Positions 20,150 to 35,100 of a stretch of DNA of 64,000 bases are shown here, one piece after another. The notes under the pieces were generated by a model, which did not search any database, was not told the origin of the DNA, and saw only the letters and a list, made by a program, of their open reading frames with translations. This stretch comes from Escarpia spicata. Taxonomy: Eukaryota; Annelida; Polychaeta; Sabellida; Siboglinidae. Position numbers and translations under genes: made by a program. Numbering within the stretch: the first letter of the stretch is position 1; each line of letters begins with the position of its first letter. The stretch lies in contig OZ023205.1 in assembly GCA_963995525.1 (NCBI GenBank), positions 62,150,104-62,214,103 on the forward strand, written 5' to 3'.

Positions 20150-21312
20150 ACAGAATATCCGCCAATGGTAATGTAGTCAATTACCACCCCTGGCTTGTGA
20201 GGATGTCTGACAGGGGTAATGTAGTCAGCTACCACCCCTGGCTTGTGAGGATGTCTGCCAGGGGTAATGTAGTCAGCTATCACCCCTGGCTTGTGAGGAT
20301 GTCTGCCAGGGGTAGTGTAGTCAGCTATCACCCCTGGCTTGTGAGGATGTCTGCCAGGGGTAATGTAGTCAGCTATCACCCCTGGCTTGTGAGGATGTCT
20401 GCCAGGGGTAGTGTAGTCAGCTATCACCCCTGGCTTGTGAGGATGTATGCCAGGGGTAGTGTAGTCAGCTACCACCCCTGGCTTGTGAGGATGTCTGCCA
20501 GGGATAGTGTAGTCAGCTATCACCCCTGGCTTGTGAGGATGTCTGCCAGGAGTAATGTAGTCAGCTACCACCCCTGGCTTGTGAGGATGTCTGCCAGGGA
20601 TAGTGTAGTCAGCTACCACCCCTGGCTTGTGAGGATGTCTGCCAGGAGTAATGTAGTCAATTACCACCCCTGGCTTGTGAGGATGTCTGCCAGGGGTAGT
20701 GTAGTCAGCTATCACCCCTGGCTTGTGAGGATGTCTGCCAGGAGTAATGTAGTCAATTACCACCCCTGGCTTGTGAGGATGTCTGCCAGGGGTAGTGTAG
20801 TCAGCTATCACCCCTGGCTTGTGAGGATGTCTGCCAGGAGTAATGTAGTCAGCTACCACCCCTGGCTTGTGAGGATGTCTGCCAGGGATAGTGTAGTCAG
20901 CTATCACCCCTGGCTTGTGAGGATGTCTGCCAGGAGTAATGTAGTCAATTACCACCCCTGGCTTGTGAGGATGTCTGCCAGGGGTAGTGTAGTCAGCTAT
21001 CACCCCTGGCTTGTGAGGATGTCTGCCAGGGATAGTGTAGTCAGCTACCACCCCTGGCTTGTGAGGATGTCTGCCAGGGATAGTGTAGTCAGCTACCACC
21101 CCTGGCTTGTGAGGATGTCTGCCAGGGGTAGTGTTGTCAACTACCATCCCTGGCTTATGAAGATGTCTGCCAGGGGTAGTGTAGTCAACTACCATCCCTG
21201 GCTTGTGAGGATGTCTGCCAGGGGTAGTGTAGTCAACTACCATCCCTGGCTTGTGAGGATGTCTGCCAGGGGTAATGTAGTCAGCTACCACCCCTGGCTT
21301 GTGAGGATGGCC
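20150..21312. repeat. 48-bp minisatellite, about 24 copies
   Basis: The unit is near GGTAATGTAGTCAGCTACCA followed by CCCCTGGCTTGTGAGGATGTCTGCCAGG. Because 48 is a multiple of three, both strands stay open (410 aa plus, 387 aa minus) with 16-residue repeats. I do not call these genes. Confidence 0.95.
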
Positions 21313-21574
21313 ATCTGCAGTTCAGCAATGTTTGTAGGTGAACGGGTTACTACAAATAGTAATGCGTGTGGTGTGTGAATGATTTAGGCAATGAACAAAA
21401 ATGAATGAAACCGGAGAACAACAATAGTGTGATATGTTTTATTACCACAACTATATATACCAGGTATATATAATTACTATAAAATTATATTAGAATTAGA
21501 AATCTAAAACTACCTTAGCAATAGTTGTTATTGTATCACAACAGTATGGGTGGTTGCACTAACTTGCAGTGACA

Positions 21575-22115
21575 AAAATGGTTGTAACAAAAGGGGGAGA
21601 CAGGAAGGGGTGGCTGGGTGGATAAAGCTGGTAACAAAAGGGGGACAGGAAGGGGTGGCTGGAGTTGGTAATAAAAGGGGGGACAAGGGGTGGCTGGGTG
21701 AATGAAGCTGGTAACAAAAGAGGGAATAGGAAGGGGTGACTGGGTGAATGAAGCTGGTAACAAAAGAGGGAATAGGAAGGGGTGGTTGGGTGGATGAAGC
21801 TGGTAACAAAATGGGTTCAGGAAGAGGTGGCTGGGTGGATGAAGCTGGTAACAAAAAGGGGGACAAGAAGGGGTGGCTGGGTGGATGAAGCTGGTAACAA
21901 AAGGGGAACAGGAAGGGGTGGCTGGGTGGATGAAACTGGTGACAGAAGGGGAGACAGGAAGGGGATGGGTGGGTGGGTGGGTGGATAAGGCTGGTGAAAG
22001 AAGGGGGAGACAGGAAGGGTGTGGGTGGGTGGATAAGGCTGGTGATGGAAGGGGGATACAGGAAGGGGTGGGTGGATAAGGCTGGTTACAGAAGGGGGAG
22101 ACATAAAGGGGGTTT
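21575..22115. repeat. G-rich minisatellite, about 36-46 bp units
   Basis: Repeats of GGGTGGATGAAGCTGGTAAC with a variable AAAAGGGGGACAGGAAGGG spacer, about 12 copies. The plus strand is G-rich. It lies downstream of the kinase-KEN gene's stop codon (minus sense). Confidence 0.9.
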
Positions 22116-22644
22116 ATCGACATACATTACTAATCGATCTTGCCCCTTTAGAAGGGAAATCTGAAGATCATAACACTGTTCCTAATTTGTCTAAAAATGG
22201 ACTTAATTACATTACTGTCCAAACTAGAACATGACACAGATTGTTTCAAAATAACAAATTACATTGTTGTCAAGAATTGGTTATTATCACAGGGGAACAT
22301 GATCAATTCATTACAATATCGTTACATGACACATTACTTTATCATTACACCATAATTTAGAGGTGAACAAATCATTACAATACAACTACAGAGTTCAGCA
22401 GGTCATTACCTAACATTATATAGCAATACATGATGTTGAAAATCTGGACATGCATAAAATATATACAGTGCAAAATTATCATTTTATAAAACCAAAAGGG
22501 TTTAAAAATAAATATTTGTTAACTAGATATACATAATGTAGTCCGTTTTAAGTACTGAATTTCACAAAAAATGTGCAATAAAATCAATAATGTGTGTGTT
22601 CGTGTGTTATGAGAGAAGGAGATAAGAGAAGACTTGTGGTACGC

Positions 22645-22800
22645 TACATTTGGAGAGGTTACCTTGGCAACAGGGTGACACTACACTTGAAGAGGTTACC
22701 TTGGCAACAGGGTGACACTACACTTGGAGAGGTTACCTTGGCAACAGGGTGACACTACACTTGGAGAGGTTACCTTGGCAACAGGGTGACACTACACTTT
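22645..22800. repeat. 37-bp tandem repeat, four copies
   Basis: GAGAGGTTACCTTGGCAACA plus GGGTGACACTACACTTG recurs at 37-bp steps. It lies just beyond the 3' end of the minus-strand kinase-KEN gene and may be within its 3' UTR. The intervals 22116-22644 and 22801-22945 show no gene. Confidence 0.9.
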
Positions 22801-22945
22801 GCCGTGATGCTGTCTACATGATATGAGAAGTAACCTTCAGTTGTTCTCTATGTCCAGTAGTCTGGTGTACGTTGATGTCTACGTGCGATGAGAGAAGTAA
22901 CGTTTGGTTCTTCTTTCTCTCTAGCTGTCTGGTGTACATTGACAT

Positions 22946-23120
22946 CTACAAGGGATAAGAGAAATACACCTTCAGTTGCTCTCTCTGGGTCCAGTCATCT
23001 GGTTTACCGGCCGTCTCACTGATGATGTTGTAAGTTCTGATGAACAAGCACGGCAGTTCTGTGTCAAAGAACCTGTATGGGTAGCAGGTACCCCCAAGGT
23101 CGGCCTTCGCATTGTCTGAC
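22946..23120 (-). CDS. Exon 16: KEN C-terminus and stop
   Basis: Encodes YPYRFFDTELPCLFIRTYNI, matching the last KEN helix ('YFTSRFP.LL...Y'), then a 30-residue tail to TAG. Acceptor is TCTACAG. Confidence 0.88.
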
Positions 23121-26100
23121 CTGTAGAAACAGTTTACGTAGATATATTTAAAACATAACAATCTAACAAGTTACATAGATATATTTAAAATATAACATTT
23201 ATTATCTAACAAGTACACATTAATAATGCAATTAATTGAAATATTAACATAATAAAATAAATTTAATAATGTGGTTAATAAAATTGAATAAGTTTAAGAT
23301 CAGGACATGCTTTTTATTACATTTGCAGATAATGTAATATTGTATCCATGAGATTATAATGAAAACACATAATTGTTGAAAGCTTTAAGTATGGCATGGC
23401 TTTTCATAATTCTGTCTATCTCAGCCTACAGTAATGCTACTATAACACATCTTGTTTATAACGTAATCTGAAGGTGTGGTTTTTAACATTACACTGTATC
23501 AATGTTGGACATTCCACTCACAGCTCGTCAAAGTGGTCTTGTATGTTTCGAAGAGTTCGCAACAGTTTGCAGATGGATTCTATGAAGGCCTTCTGTTTGA
23601 AGTTTCTCTGGAATCTTGGGTGCAACTTGTTAAGTTTGCCAGCAACAGCCCTCTAGAAAAATATAAACAAATGCTCAACTACGTAAACAAGTGGATAATA
23701 GTTCATTCTTCTATCATTTGGTGTGTGGGTCACAGAAGTTCAAGTTCACCACATAGCAATATCTAGAGACCTGCCTACCCTTCTTTTGGATGAACTGAGT
23801 TCATTTTGGATGGGTGGAAACTTGAGCTGAAGGACTACAATTTAAAAAAAATTCTACTGTTATTTATGCGTCCATTACGTTCTAAAAATATGTGTTGCGT
23901 ATGCATGTTTATTATATATATTATGTATTTATGTACATATATGTATATCCATGTTATGACTGGATTGTATGTGTGCGCATGCAGACATACATATCTACAG
24001 GGACATTTTTACTAGTAAAAATGGCCTAGTTCACTACATTGCTGTTCAAAGCTTATGGTTCGTTTTACGAGCAGTTTTGTTCATACGGCACAACTGGACA
24101 AAAATACCATATTAAGGTATCTTCATCATGACACCAATTAGACAGGCCAATTAATTATTCCAATTCTACGACAGGTTGACATGTTTTTAGAGGTAGCCAA
24201 TCAGTGCCCACCATGACTGACAGTTGCGGTACTCGTCATGACCTTTCATCAAAACTGGTATGGGGATTGGTGCGAGTCAACAGGTCACACTTGCAGTTTC
24301 TAGACAAGGGCAATACTATGAATGTGACACCCCTATCATGGAACTCGTCAGACGCATGCGCACAATCAAGTCTGACAACAAATGGTACAGCCGGCATAAC
24401 AGACAGCATAGCTTAGAAGCCAGAAGAGGACCTGTAAGAAACTGTAAGAACCTATAATTGAACCAAACTGGTTACAAATAAAATATAAATTACTTGTGTA
24501 ATTGGGCCTTCAGCCAACTTTGCTGACCCTACTTTGCCTGTATTTTATAATGAAAACAATTGGTCTTTCTTCTGGGTGTCTATGCCTCGAGAAGTAAGTG
24601 ATCTCATATCGTGTAATGTTTAACTCAATAAATGAAATCAATCTCTCAGTTATACAAATCGCAACCAAGCATTGGTCATCTCAGTCCCTACCTCACAAAA
24701 GTTCATGATTGAATTAATCTTTTCTATGAGAATAAACACTTTCTCATATCCCATTTATAGTGTTCCAAAAGAGCTTACCCAGTCTCCTTGCGGGGTGATG
24801 TTACATTTGGCAGCTTCTAGGAAGTTTCTCACATGACAATTTACATATTCAGGAGCATGGCTGTGAACACAAGAAATGAAGAGAAAACCATCAAAGTACT
24901 GTTTCAAAACATGATATCAATAGACAGTAAAAGAAACGACATCGACTCATAATTGAAGAGCTGACTTCCGAAACTATATTCATCAACGATTTTTATGGGA
25001 ATTAAGTAATTAAGGTGAGCATAACTGCTGCACAACAAGTGTAACCAGGCTCATAAACTTGGTTGGCAGACACTAGAAAGAAGATGATTACAACACCGAC
25101 TTGCCTTCTTCTACAAAATAAAACACAACCTCCTGAACATTACCCTACCACAACATCTTATAGTCCCATGCTCCCGTACACGAAACATTACCCTACCACA
25201 ACATCTTACAGTCCCATGCTCCCGTACACGAAACATTACCCTACCACAACATCTTACAGTCCCGTGCTCCCGTACACGAAACATTACCCTACCACAACAT
25301 CTTACAGTCCCATGCTCCTGTACACGAAACATTACCCTACCACAACATCTTATAGTCCCATGCTCCCGTACACGAAACATTACCCTACCACAACATCTTA
25401 CAGTCCCATGCTCCCGTACACGAAACATTACCCTACCACAACATCTTACAGTCCCATGCTCCCGTACACGAAACATTACCCTACCACAACATCTTACAGT
25501 CCCGTGCTCCCGTACACGAAACATTACCCTACCACAACATCTTATAGTCCCATGCTCCCGTACACGAAACATTACCCTACCACAACATCTTACAGTCCCG
25601 TGCTCCCGTACACGAAACATTACCCTACCACAACATCTTATAGTCCCAAGCTCCCGTACACGAAACATTACCCTACCACAACATCTTACAGTCCCATGCT
25701 CCCGTACACGATCCCAACAAATACATACAAATACATGCACGCATGAATACATGTGCATACTCATTCTATCCCAGAGTTATAACAGCTTGGAATCTACACC
25801 CCCCAGAAACAATAAGCCTACCCACACTACACCCATTCCAACAAGCTCTGGGTACCACCCACCTTGTCACTCCAGTTCACCTTACCAGACTATAGATACA
25901 GAGACTGTGTTTTTAATCTGTACAAATTATTCATTGCACTTGGTTTACACAATTGTTTATTTTACTTTTTTTATTATTTTTCAAATTCAATTTCATGCAC
26001 CCTTCGCAATGTGCACAGCACAACTCCTAGGATAGCCCCAGAAGGGCTGTATGGAGAAACAACACCTAAGAAAAAACTGAACAACAACTTCTGTAAAGAT

Positions 26101-29100
26101 GGAATAATCTAGTTACATTCCTCATCGACTAATGAAAATGTTTAATTTGTACTTGTCTACTTTGGACTTAAATGCCAGTGTAAACAATGAAGAATACCAT
26201 ATTGAAGTCACATGACACAAACTGATGTCCTGATTGGCTGTTTATGAAAACCGCTGATGAATTTAAGTTGTTCTGAACAACAAGTTATGCTATGTCATGC
26301 TATGTTATTGGTGTCTGGGATTCAATGCCAAAATTAATCCATGGTATGCAGCATGATGTGTGATGTGTCTAACTGCAATCGAGGCAGTGTGTGTGGGTAT
26401 GTTAATGTTTCCCTCCTAGACACCTCAGATGTCAAACGGTCAGGGATTAACCTATGACATCTTGGAAGAAAAGTAACACCTTTATTATTTTGAAACACCT
26501 AATGGGTTAAGGACTTTTTATCATATTAAGGGTTTGTACCATGTGCTAGATGGACATATATAAATTATTCATAACATTATTTTCCATGACTGCTCTGTGG
26601 AGCACCGGTCAGTTGAGTACGTTCTCCATAACTTGATGGCTTTTTGATTGGTTTTCTTGGCCTACAGTGGGTGTATTTAGAGGGAAATTCCTCGCTTTCT
26701 TGCTGAGGAACCATTGACGGGGATAAATATGCTCTTCCCAGCCTGCAGTGACTTTGATACTACATGACAGTATAGCAGAACACAACATATCAAATGAATA
26801 CTAAATGACAAACATACAAGAAAAATACAACTTACCTGTTTGCTACCTCTGCTTGATTGCCAACGGTTGCCAGAAATTTGTATCTTTCATCCTCACTCCA
26901 GAAAAATGGGTGCCTGAAAGAACAAGTTCTAGCTGTAACAATTGATTCACCCCAACACAAAATGTCAACATGGCGGGAACTTGAAGACGAGTCACTATAA
27001 TGGCAATTACTTGCCAGGCAAGTGACATAATTATACAAAATGATGTACAAATTCACCATACCTGTAATTACATTTTGACAACAAACATCAATACATAATG
27101 TGTCTGTATATTTAATATATCATATCCATTTTTGGTATCAATAAATCATGCAACGTGAAAAAGAACAAGACAAATATTATAAAACAAAAATTATAATGAC
27201 TATTAATAATAATAAAAGTACACAGAGTTTGTGATCTTAACATTAAAGGTATGATGTCCTTTACTCATTTATTAGTATTTATTTATATACTGTTCTTAAT
27301 ACAAGAGTAAGTATGCTGAAGGTTCCTGGTACACGATCCGCTAAATTGCATTTAATAAGCGCCAAACAGTGTTTGCATTTTGGAAGTTGTGCCCGCAAAA
27401 TGTTCAAATTGTAATCATAATATTCAAATAATAAACACCTGCTATTGCCTGTAATTGACATTTCAGATGCACACATCCCTACTTGCAAATAGATACCTTT
27501 GAAGTTTGTGACTTCCGCACATCAAATATTATATACTGACAAACATTCATGATATACTACATTTTGTATACCAAGCAGCATAACGTGCATTGAACTGTGT
27601 ATCAACATACATGATTGGATTTATCAAGCACTATTTTACAATTGTCATAAACTTTAAAATCATCCAGAAGATTCAACAAAGTAGGCTGGGATTTGCTGGA
27701 CATTGCTGCAGACACGAAGATGAAATGGCATCCAAGACCATTCTGTGGCAAGGAAGAACAAGTGACTGCAGACCGGCTTGTACCTGAAAGATATGCAGCC
27801 GGAACCCAGGGAACTAAGAATGGCCTTGGGGGACAGAGGCTTCTGGAGAAGATTGGTGGTAGCCAAAAGAGTTCAAGTGACCAACATGAGTGAGTGAGTG
27901 AGTGAGTGAGTGAGTGAGTGAGTGAGTGAGTGAGTGAGTGAGTGAGTGAGTGAGCGAGCGAGCGAGTGAGAGAGAGGGCAGGCGGGCGGGCGAGCGGGTG
28001 AATGAGTAAACATATTTAGTTGAGATTTTATAACCATTCAAGATATTGGCATAGAATAACTTTCTACCTCCAAGCCAATACTGGTGGGAGCACAAATTGT
28101 GTGTCTGAACGTTTTATATCGTTTTAACAAAAATCTGATCAAATTCTTCCACAAGATATCTATGTGCTAAACCCCTAATACCTATTGCGTCAAATATGTG
28201 CAAACAGACTTAGAAAAGTAGTTTTGAGTGAAATATGAAAATAGACCAACGGAATCTAAATCTAATAAAAGATGCCTAGGTCAAAAACCATACGTATCTG
28301 TGCAGTGTAAGTCATTTTGTGGCCAGAGCGCGTCCGGTGAATTAGTGCGAGGTTGGGCAGTGTATAAAAATAGGCTACGTGTGCTTAGAACGTGAGATTT
28401 CAGTGAGATGGTGTTTGACCTGGCACAAATATTAAGTCCTGTGCATTCTCACCGTAGCAACTGTGCTGCTGATGGCCTATTGATTGGATCTGCCGCCAGC
28501 ATGCTTGTCAACATATCACCGGCCACCAGGTCAGTCACTGTGGACAAGTCTGGTTTGTCGTTTACTATATTTGATTCGATTTCGAAGGGTTTCCAATTTG
28601 GGAAATACGGGTGTTTGCCCTTGGTCAAGATGAAGAAAGTGACCATTCCTGCTGGCTACAACCAACAAATACATATCATCATCAGAACGACTGTTTCAAC
28701 TGGCTAAATCTAACACATTGATACAACACGTCATCAGAACGACCATTTCAACTGGCTACATCTAACATATTGTTACAACACGTCATCAGAACGACCATTT
28801 CAACTGGCTACATCTAACATATTGTTACAACACGTCATCAGAACGACTGTTTCAACTGGCTACATCTAACATATTGTTACAACATGTCATCAGAACGATG
28901 ATTTCAACTGGCTAAATCTAACACATTAATACAACACATTATATATGAAAATGACTATTTCATCTGGCTAAATATAACATCGATATGACACATCACGAGA
29001 ATGATCATTAATCCCTGTGTCAGATGTTGCATCAAATCAAGGGCATTTGGGAGGTTTCTGGGGGTGTCAAGGGGTGTAGTTGGAGGATTTTGTAGGAGTC

Positions 29101-32100
29101 TGCAGTCGCAGGTCAAAAAACGCACTGCACCAAAACTCAACCATGCCACAGGCCTGGATACTGTATACGAAACATGTGTATGACTGTATAAGACTTTGTA
29201 TTGGTATTGAGAATGGCATTAAACACTATCGACACTCGCCTGTATGTCCGTGGTTGGTTTGTATCGAACGTGTTCTCCAGGATACCATTCCAGCACCTCT
29301 TTAGCTTTCCAGCAACGAGTTCCTGTAGAAAACACAGGGAAAGCATTTGTTATGATTTGTTCTACAACATAAACTACACATGCACACATGGAGAAAATAT
29401 TTTTTTCAAAATAAAAGACAGAATGTGTGATTAATAAAAGTATTTAGCATGTACGACTAACACATAGGTTAATGATTAACAAAACACTGAAGGATAGAAT
29501 TAATGAAACATTAAAGCAAAGAACGAACAAAACAATGACATATATAAATAATTAAACACTGAAGCATAGAAGCGAGGTTAGAATACTGGTTGTTTTTGCA
29601 TAAAAAGGGTGGTTGACTTCCGATGCTTGCTATGGGTTATGTACATGAGACACATGTGCAAACTGTAGTATACATGGTGGGATATCTAAAAAATGCATGG
29701 TTGCCATGGTAATGGAATTAATGACCTTTGATGAAAAAAGTAATAAGCAGTTTCTAATTCTTATTTGACTGTGAATATTATAGTACTGCCTACAAAACTT
29801 TAAATGAAGAATTATGATTGCAATATCAATTAAATAATTAGGGGTTTTGAAGAAAAAATATCATCTGTATCTTTTATTTCCTACATCTTCCAGCGAAAAT
29901 GTCTAACAAAGTGAATTTTTCAGAAAATAATATTTTTTAGAAACCCCCTATTATTTTGAAGACACCACCAAAACCAAAGGTCAACACATTTTCTCGTAAC
30001 ATTTTAGCACTTTTGGTGAAAAAAGTATGAAGTCTTATTTTAAGAACAACGCTGACAATTAGTGGATAAATAGAGAGCAAATTATTTTAGCTACCAGCTG
30101 GCATTTTACAGTGTGAATTTGTTTAATAGTTATGTTGTGAAATGGCTATAACTGCTTCCGTAACATAATACTTCCAGTATGTGAAAGATACCTTCTTCGA
30201 CTTTTGAAAACAGTGTGGTGTTTTTCAATATATTAAAAAAAAATCCATAAACAACATAATAACAACATAATAACAACATAATAACATGAGAGCCTCTTTT
30301 GTGTATATCAAAGAATAACATTATAAAATAACATAAAAAATCCATTTTTTTCTCATCAACCGGTATACTAACTGTGACAAAATATTATTGAAGCATAAAA
30401 TAAAAAAAACAATGAAGTATAGAATCGATTAATCATTATTTAAAGCATACAATTAATTACCCATCACAGCATAAAAATTAATTAAACTGAAGCATGAATT
30501 AATAAAACAATGAAGTATAGAATTAATAAAACAATGAAGTAGAATTAATTAAACATTGAGACATAGAATTAATTAAATGTTGAAACATAGCTTTTTAACA
30601 AAACATTGAAGCATAATACTAACAAAACATTGAAGCATAGAATTAATAATACATCGAAACATAGAAAAGAATAGAGCTGGCTAGTGTCTATGGTCACCTG
30701 CTGGTCCTGTACACAGAGTACTTTCATCTACTGCCAGTGTACGACTGATGCCGAAATCAGCCAGTTTCAAGTGCCACTTGGTTGTGTAAACAATGAACAA
30801 GTTCGTTGGCTAAAACACAAAAATCAGCATGCATAAGAATGTAAAAGTAAAATAAAGGTAAGTTCTTATATAGCGCAGTATCCAGTCCTCAGGACTGCTC
30901 AAAGCTCTTTACACTTCACTCCCTGGCAGACCTGTTCAATCGATACCATCTCGACTTCTCTGGGAAGCATTCAGCCACACTGCAATTAATGTGTGAAGAC
31001 TATTTATATACAAATATCCACCACTGTCTATAGCCATGTATTCATTCATACAGCTGAGTGAACTGAAGCAATGTAGAGTAAACGAACTTGCCGAAGGTTC
31101 GACACCTCCACATAGGATTTGAACCCACGTTCTCTCAGTCGAGAGGCCGGAGCTCTTACCACTGCGCTACTGCACTCCACTAGATTATGTAACAGAAGAT
31201 TATGTAACACGTTAGGTGATATTGCTTTTCAGGTTCAGTGTTCCTTGGTAGCCCATATAAGGAGTCATTCATAAATTACATGGCCACAGCAGAAGGCATG
31301 ATGTAATTAATTATTCTCCGGGTCACCATGATGAAATGTTACATGGGGTGGTGGAGTCTCTGGGCAATCAAATAAAGATTAAAGTAAAGATTAAAAATAA
31401 AAATGTGTTAGCTCATTTAGTTGTCGATACTAGATTATTATTATTATTAAGTGCATGCACTTTTGCGTGGCAGACATGATGTGGTTCGCGTTTGTTTCGC
31501 TTGTGCCATTCCACACGAAATGTACCATCACAGTTCTTTTGTAGAAGTACAGTTAAGAGATATATAAATAAATAAAATATATAAATAAATAGATACATAT
31601 ATGCCCAAATGTAAAAAACGTAAAAATACTTGTTAAAAAGTCAGTAGAAATTGCACTAAAATGTAACAAATATATTCCATGGATTCTAATGTGATGCTTT
31701 CTTATTTTAAAATGTGCTCTCGCCACTGTTCTCAGTCGAGTGCGAGCAGAGCATCAACTTCGGCACTGCAACGTAGCGAACGACCTATGCGCCGCAGGTC
31801 CGCACTCAACGCCATCGGCAGAGTCATTCGCAGTCTACCTTTGGATGTAGTGTCCACGGCGTAATAGTTGTCGATCTCTCGCTGAGCGGGTGCATTGGGT
31901 GATATACGGAGCACGTGTCTGAATAGACTCCATCTTGCAGTTATGACAGCTTCACTGATGGGACGGCATCGGCAACGGTGGTACAATGCCTCGTTAGAAA
32001 TGCGATGTGGCCAACTGATGCCAATGATCTGGCATAGATGACGATGATGGTACGCATCCAAATGATCTAGTTCTGATTTCATAAGTCCCCATGTATCCCT

Positions 32101-35100
32101 GTTGTACGTCAGCACGGGCACAACAAAGGATGCATGTAGCCTTAGCCACAGCTGGAGAGAAATCTGTGATCGCCTAAACCACAGTGTCCATAGCTTGTGG
32201 AAGGCGACGTTGGCCAGCTGCTTTTGGCGAGCGACGTCTTCGCAAGCTTGTGTGTCATACGCCACTCTTCCTCTATGTGTGGCAGCTGATACTTGTTCGT
32301 CCTGTTTTTGAAGCGTTGATCATTAGCGACCACTGTGCCAAGCAAGCTGGTGTGATGTGCTCAATCTCGTCGAGGAACGAACGAGAAGGTGACGTCGGCT
32401 GGTGGACATGTCGAGAGACGCGATCGTAGGTCACAGAGTGACATTGTTTTTGATACACTGTTTTTATTTATGCGTCATCATCGGGGAAAACGCTTGTCAG
32501 AAATATGAATAACTGGTGTCCCAATACATAGGAACAAAAAATAATCACATTTACAAAGGTGTCCCAAAACATACGGCACAGAATTTTTTTTTCTTTTTTC
32601 TAGATTTTTAGGGTGTCCCAAAACATACGGTCATGACGGTACCTATTAAAAAAAGCAGAATTTATAACTTCTCTCAGGTGGACCCTTATAAAAAATGCAC
32701 TAGCAATAATGACTGTAAAATGCTATAAAATACATCTGAAATAAATGGTGGTTGTTCCGAGCAACATATCAAAACAGACCTTGATGTCACGATGTAAGAT
32801 CTTTGGATTCCTTGAGTGAAGATACGTCAGACCACCCAGAAGGTCCTTGGTCAGCCCCGCAGCTGTTGGTCCCCATTCCCCAGGAGGGTGTAAGTCGTCC
32901 TTCACAAGCCACTCATTTAGTGTGTAGTCACACAGCTCGGAAGCGATGTAGGTGAAGTCCTTGTCTTCATCGATCATCTAAACATACAGGGCACATCTAG
33001 AATTAATGGAACCTAATGTAAGAGAGCGCGATAGTGTAGTGGTTAGCACATCCCAGTGCTATGAGTTCAAAACCCGAACTGGGCAGGCATGTACATTTGG
33101 TGTAAAAACATTTGGGGATTGTGTATCCCTTGTGACTTGGAGATCACGTTAATGTCAGTCTCGTCTCAAATTGGGACATAAAAGAACCATTGAGGATGAC
33201 AAGCACCCTGGCAGTGACCATCCTCAATGCCAGCATAGTAAGGTCAGTTTGGCATTGATGTTCTGAAAACGACTGACTAGTTGAATGAGACCTCATAAGA
33301 CCATAACATTGTCACAACAACATACAGACTAGTGAGTTAACAGAACTTTGCTGAGCGCTGGAAACAACAAGAACTAGAATCCACATTATGTAGGAAGTCC
33401 TTGTCTTCATCGATCATCTAAACACACAGGGCACATCTGGAACTGATGGTTACTGAATCTAATGTCACAATCCACATTATGTAGGTGAAGTCCTTGTCTT
33501 CATCGATCATCTAAACACACAGGGCACATCTGGAATTGATGGTTACAGAATTTAACGTCACAATTCACATTTAATAAGATTTAACAAGATTGCCGTCCAG
33601 AGCTATAAGCTCCAGATGGCATGCGGACAAGGAAGCCTTTGAGTTATCGAGAGTAGCTGCCAATAAAATTTTTGAACATATTCACACTGCTAGCAATAAC
33701 ATAATCATCAGATAATTTGTTCCAGTCATTTATTGTCCTCTTAGAGAATGAGTACTTTCTCATATCCAATCTACATTGTTCCTTGACTAATGCTGCATTG
33801 TGCCCTCTGGTAATACTGCCTTCTTTCAGTTTAAAAAAAATATTTCTATCAATATCCTAATAACCATTCAATATCCTAAAAACTTCTATTTGGTCTCTTC
33901 TTAATCTCCTAGTCTTTAATGTTGTCAACTCGAATTCAAATAGACGTCTTTCATAACTAAGATCTTTCAGTTCAGGAATCAGTTTAGTTGCTTTTCATTG
34001 GACTCTTTCTAGCTTAGATATGGCTATTATTCTTATGATATGGCTTCCATACATGTATGCAATATTCCAAATGAGGTCTAACTATTGCTTTAAACAGTGG
34101 TACAATTAGCTGTTTCTCCTTATATGTAATATTTCTCCTAACTAGCCCTAGTATTTGGTTACCCTTTGAAGCAGCAATTCCACATTGCTCCGAAACTTTC
34201 ATTTCAGCACTAACTGTTACTCCTAAAGTCCTTTTCTTTTACAGGTTTACCTAATATAGTATCCCCCATTATGTATTCTTTGTTCACATTTCCATGTCCT
34301 ATGTGGATGCATTTACACTTCCCAAAATTGATTAACATTTGCCATTTTTCAGACCATTCCACTAATTTGAATAGATCATCCTGTAAAGTGTGTTTATCTG
34401 CATCTGTTTTAACTGTTCTGAAAATTTTTGTATCGTCTGCGAATTTCAGTACTTTGCTTGATACATCATCATCCAAATCATTTATATATATCAAGAATAA
34501 TATAGGTCCCAACATCGAACCCTGTGGCACTCCACTCAAAACTGGTTTCCCATTTGATATCCCCCCCCCCCTCTACTATTACTCTCTGTCTTCTCTCTGT
34601 CAACCATGTTTGCATCCAACTGATCACACCATCCCCTATACTAGTTTAAGTAACAATCTTTGATATGACACTATCAAATGCTTTCTGAAAATCTAAGTAG
34701 ACAACATCCACTGGTGACCCATCGTCTACCCAATTCGTAATTTCTTCTAAAAAACATAAGAGATTGGTTAGACAAGACCTAGCTTTTAGGAACCCATGTT
34801 GAGATTCATTTATTAATTTGTGTTTTACAAGGAATTCCACCATGTGGTCTCTATGGTCGGTCTGCGCATGCGTCAGGTGTACCTGGTAGCCAATTTCAAT
34901 TTTTCCGCTCCGCTGTTATCGATTATTTTCACGATTTCTAAACGTTTTTATTACTGTTAACTGTGTGAGGTGCTACTTTAGATATACCAGAATATAATCC
35001 CATGGTGATATAAGCGATCAAATAACGCTAAGACACGATTTGACAAAGGTTTAGCCTTAGCTTCCATAACAACCAGTTCAAAACAAGATGGCGAATCTGT

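Noticed and set aside
20128..21378. Open frames of 387 and 410 aa on opposite strands with 16-residue repeats
   Set aside because: Both follow from a 48-bp tandem unit with no stop in either frame. There is no splice, start context or domain evidence.
25063..25764. Repetitive proteins of 227 aa (plus) and 217 aa (minus)
   Set aside because: A 48-bp minisatellite inside an intron of the kinase-KEN gene; open frames on both strands are a by-product of the period.
31115..31169. tRNA gene
   Set aside because: A and B boxes are present, but the 3' half does not fold as a tRNA and runs into a SINE body.
32460..32700. Possible Tc1/mariner end from repeated GTGTCCCAAAACATACGG
   Set aside because: The motif occurs as direct near-copies only; I find no inverted partner, TA duplication or transposase.
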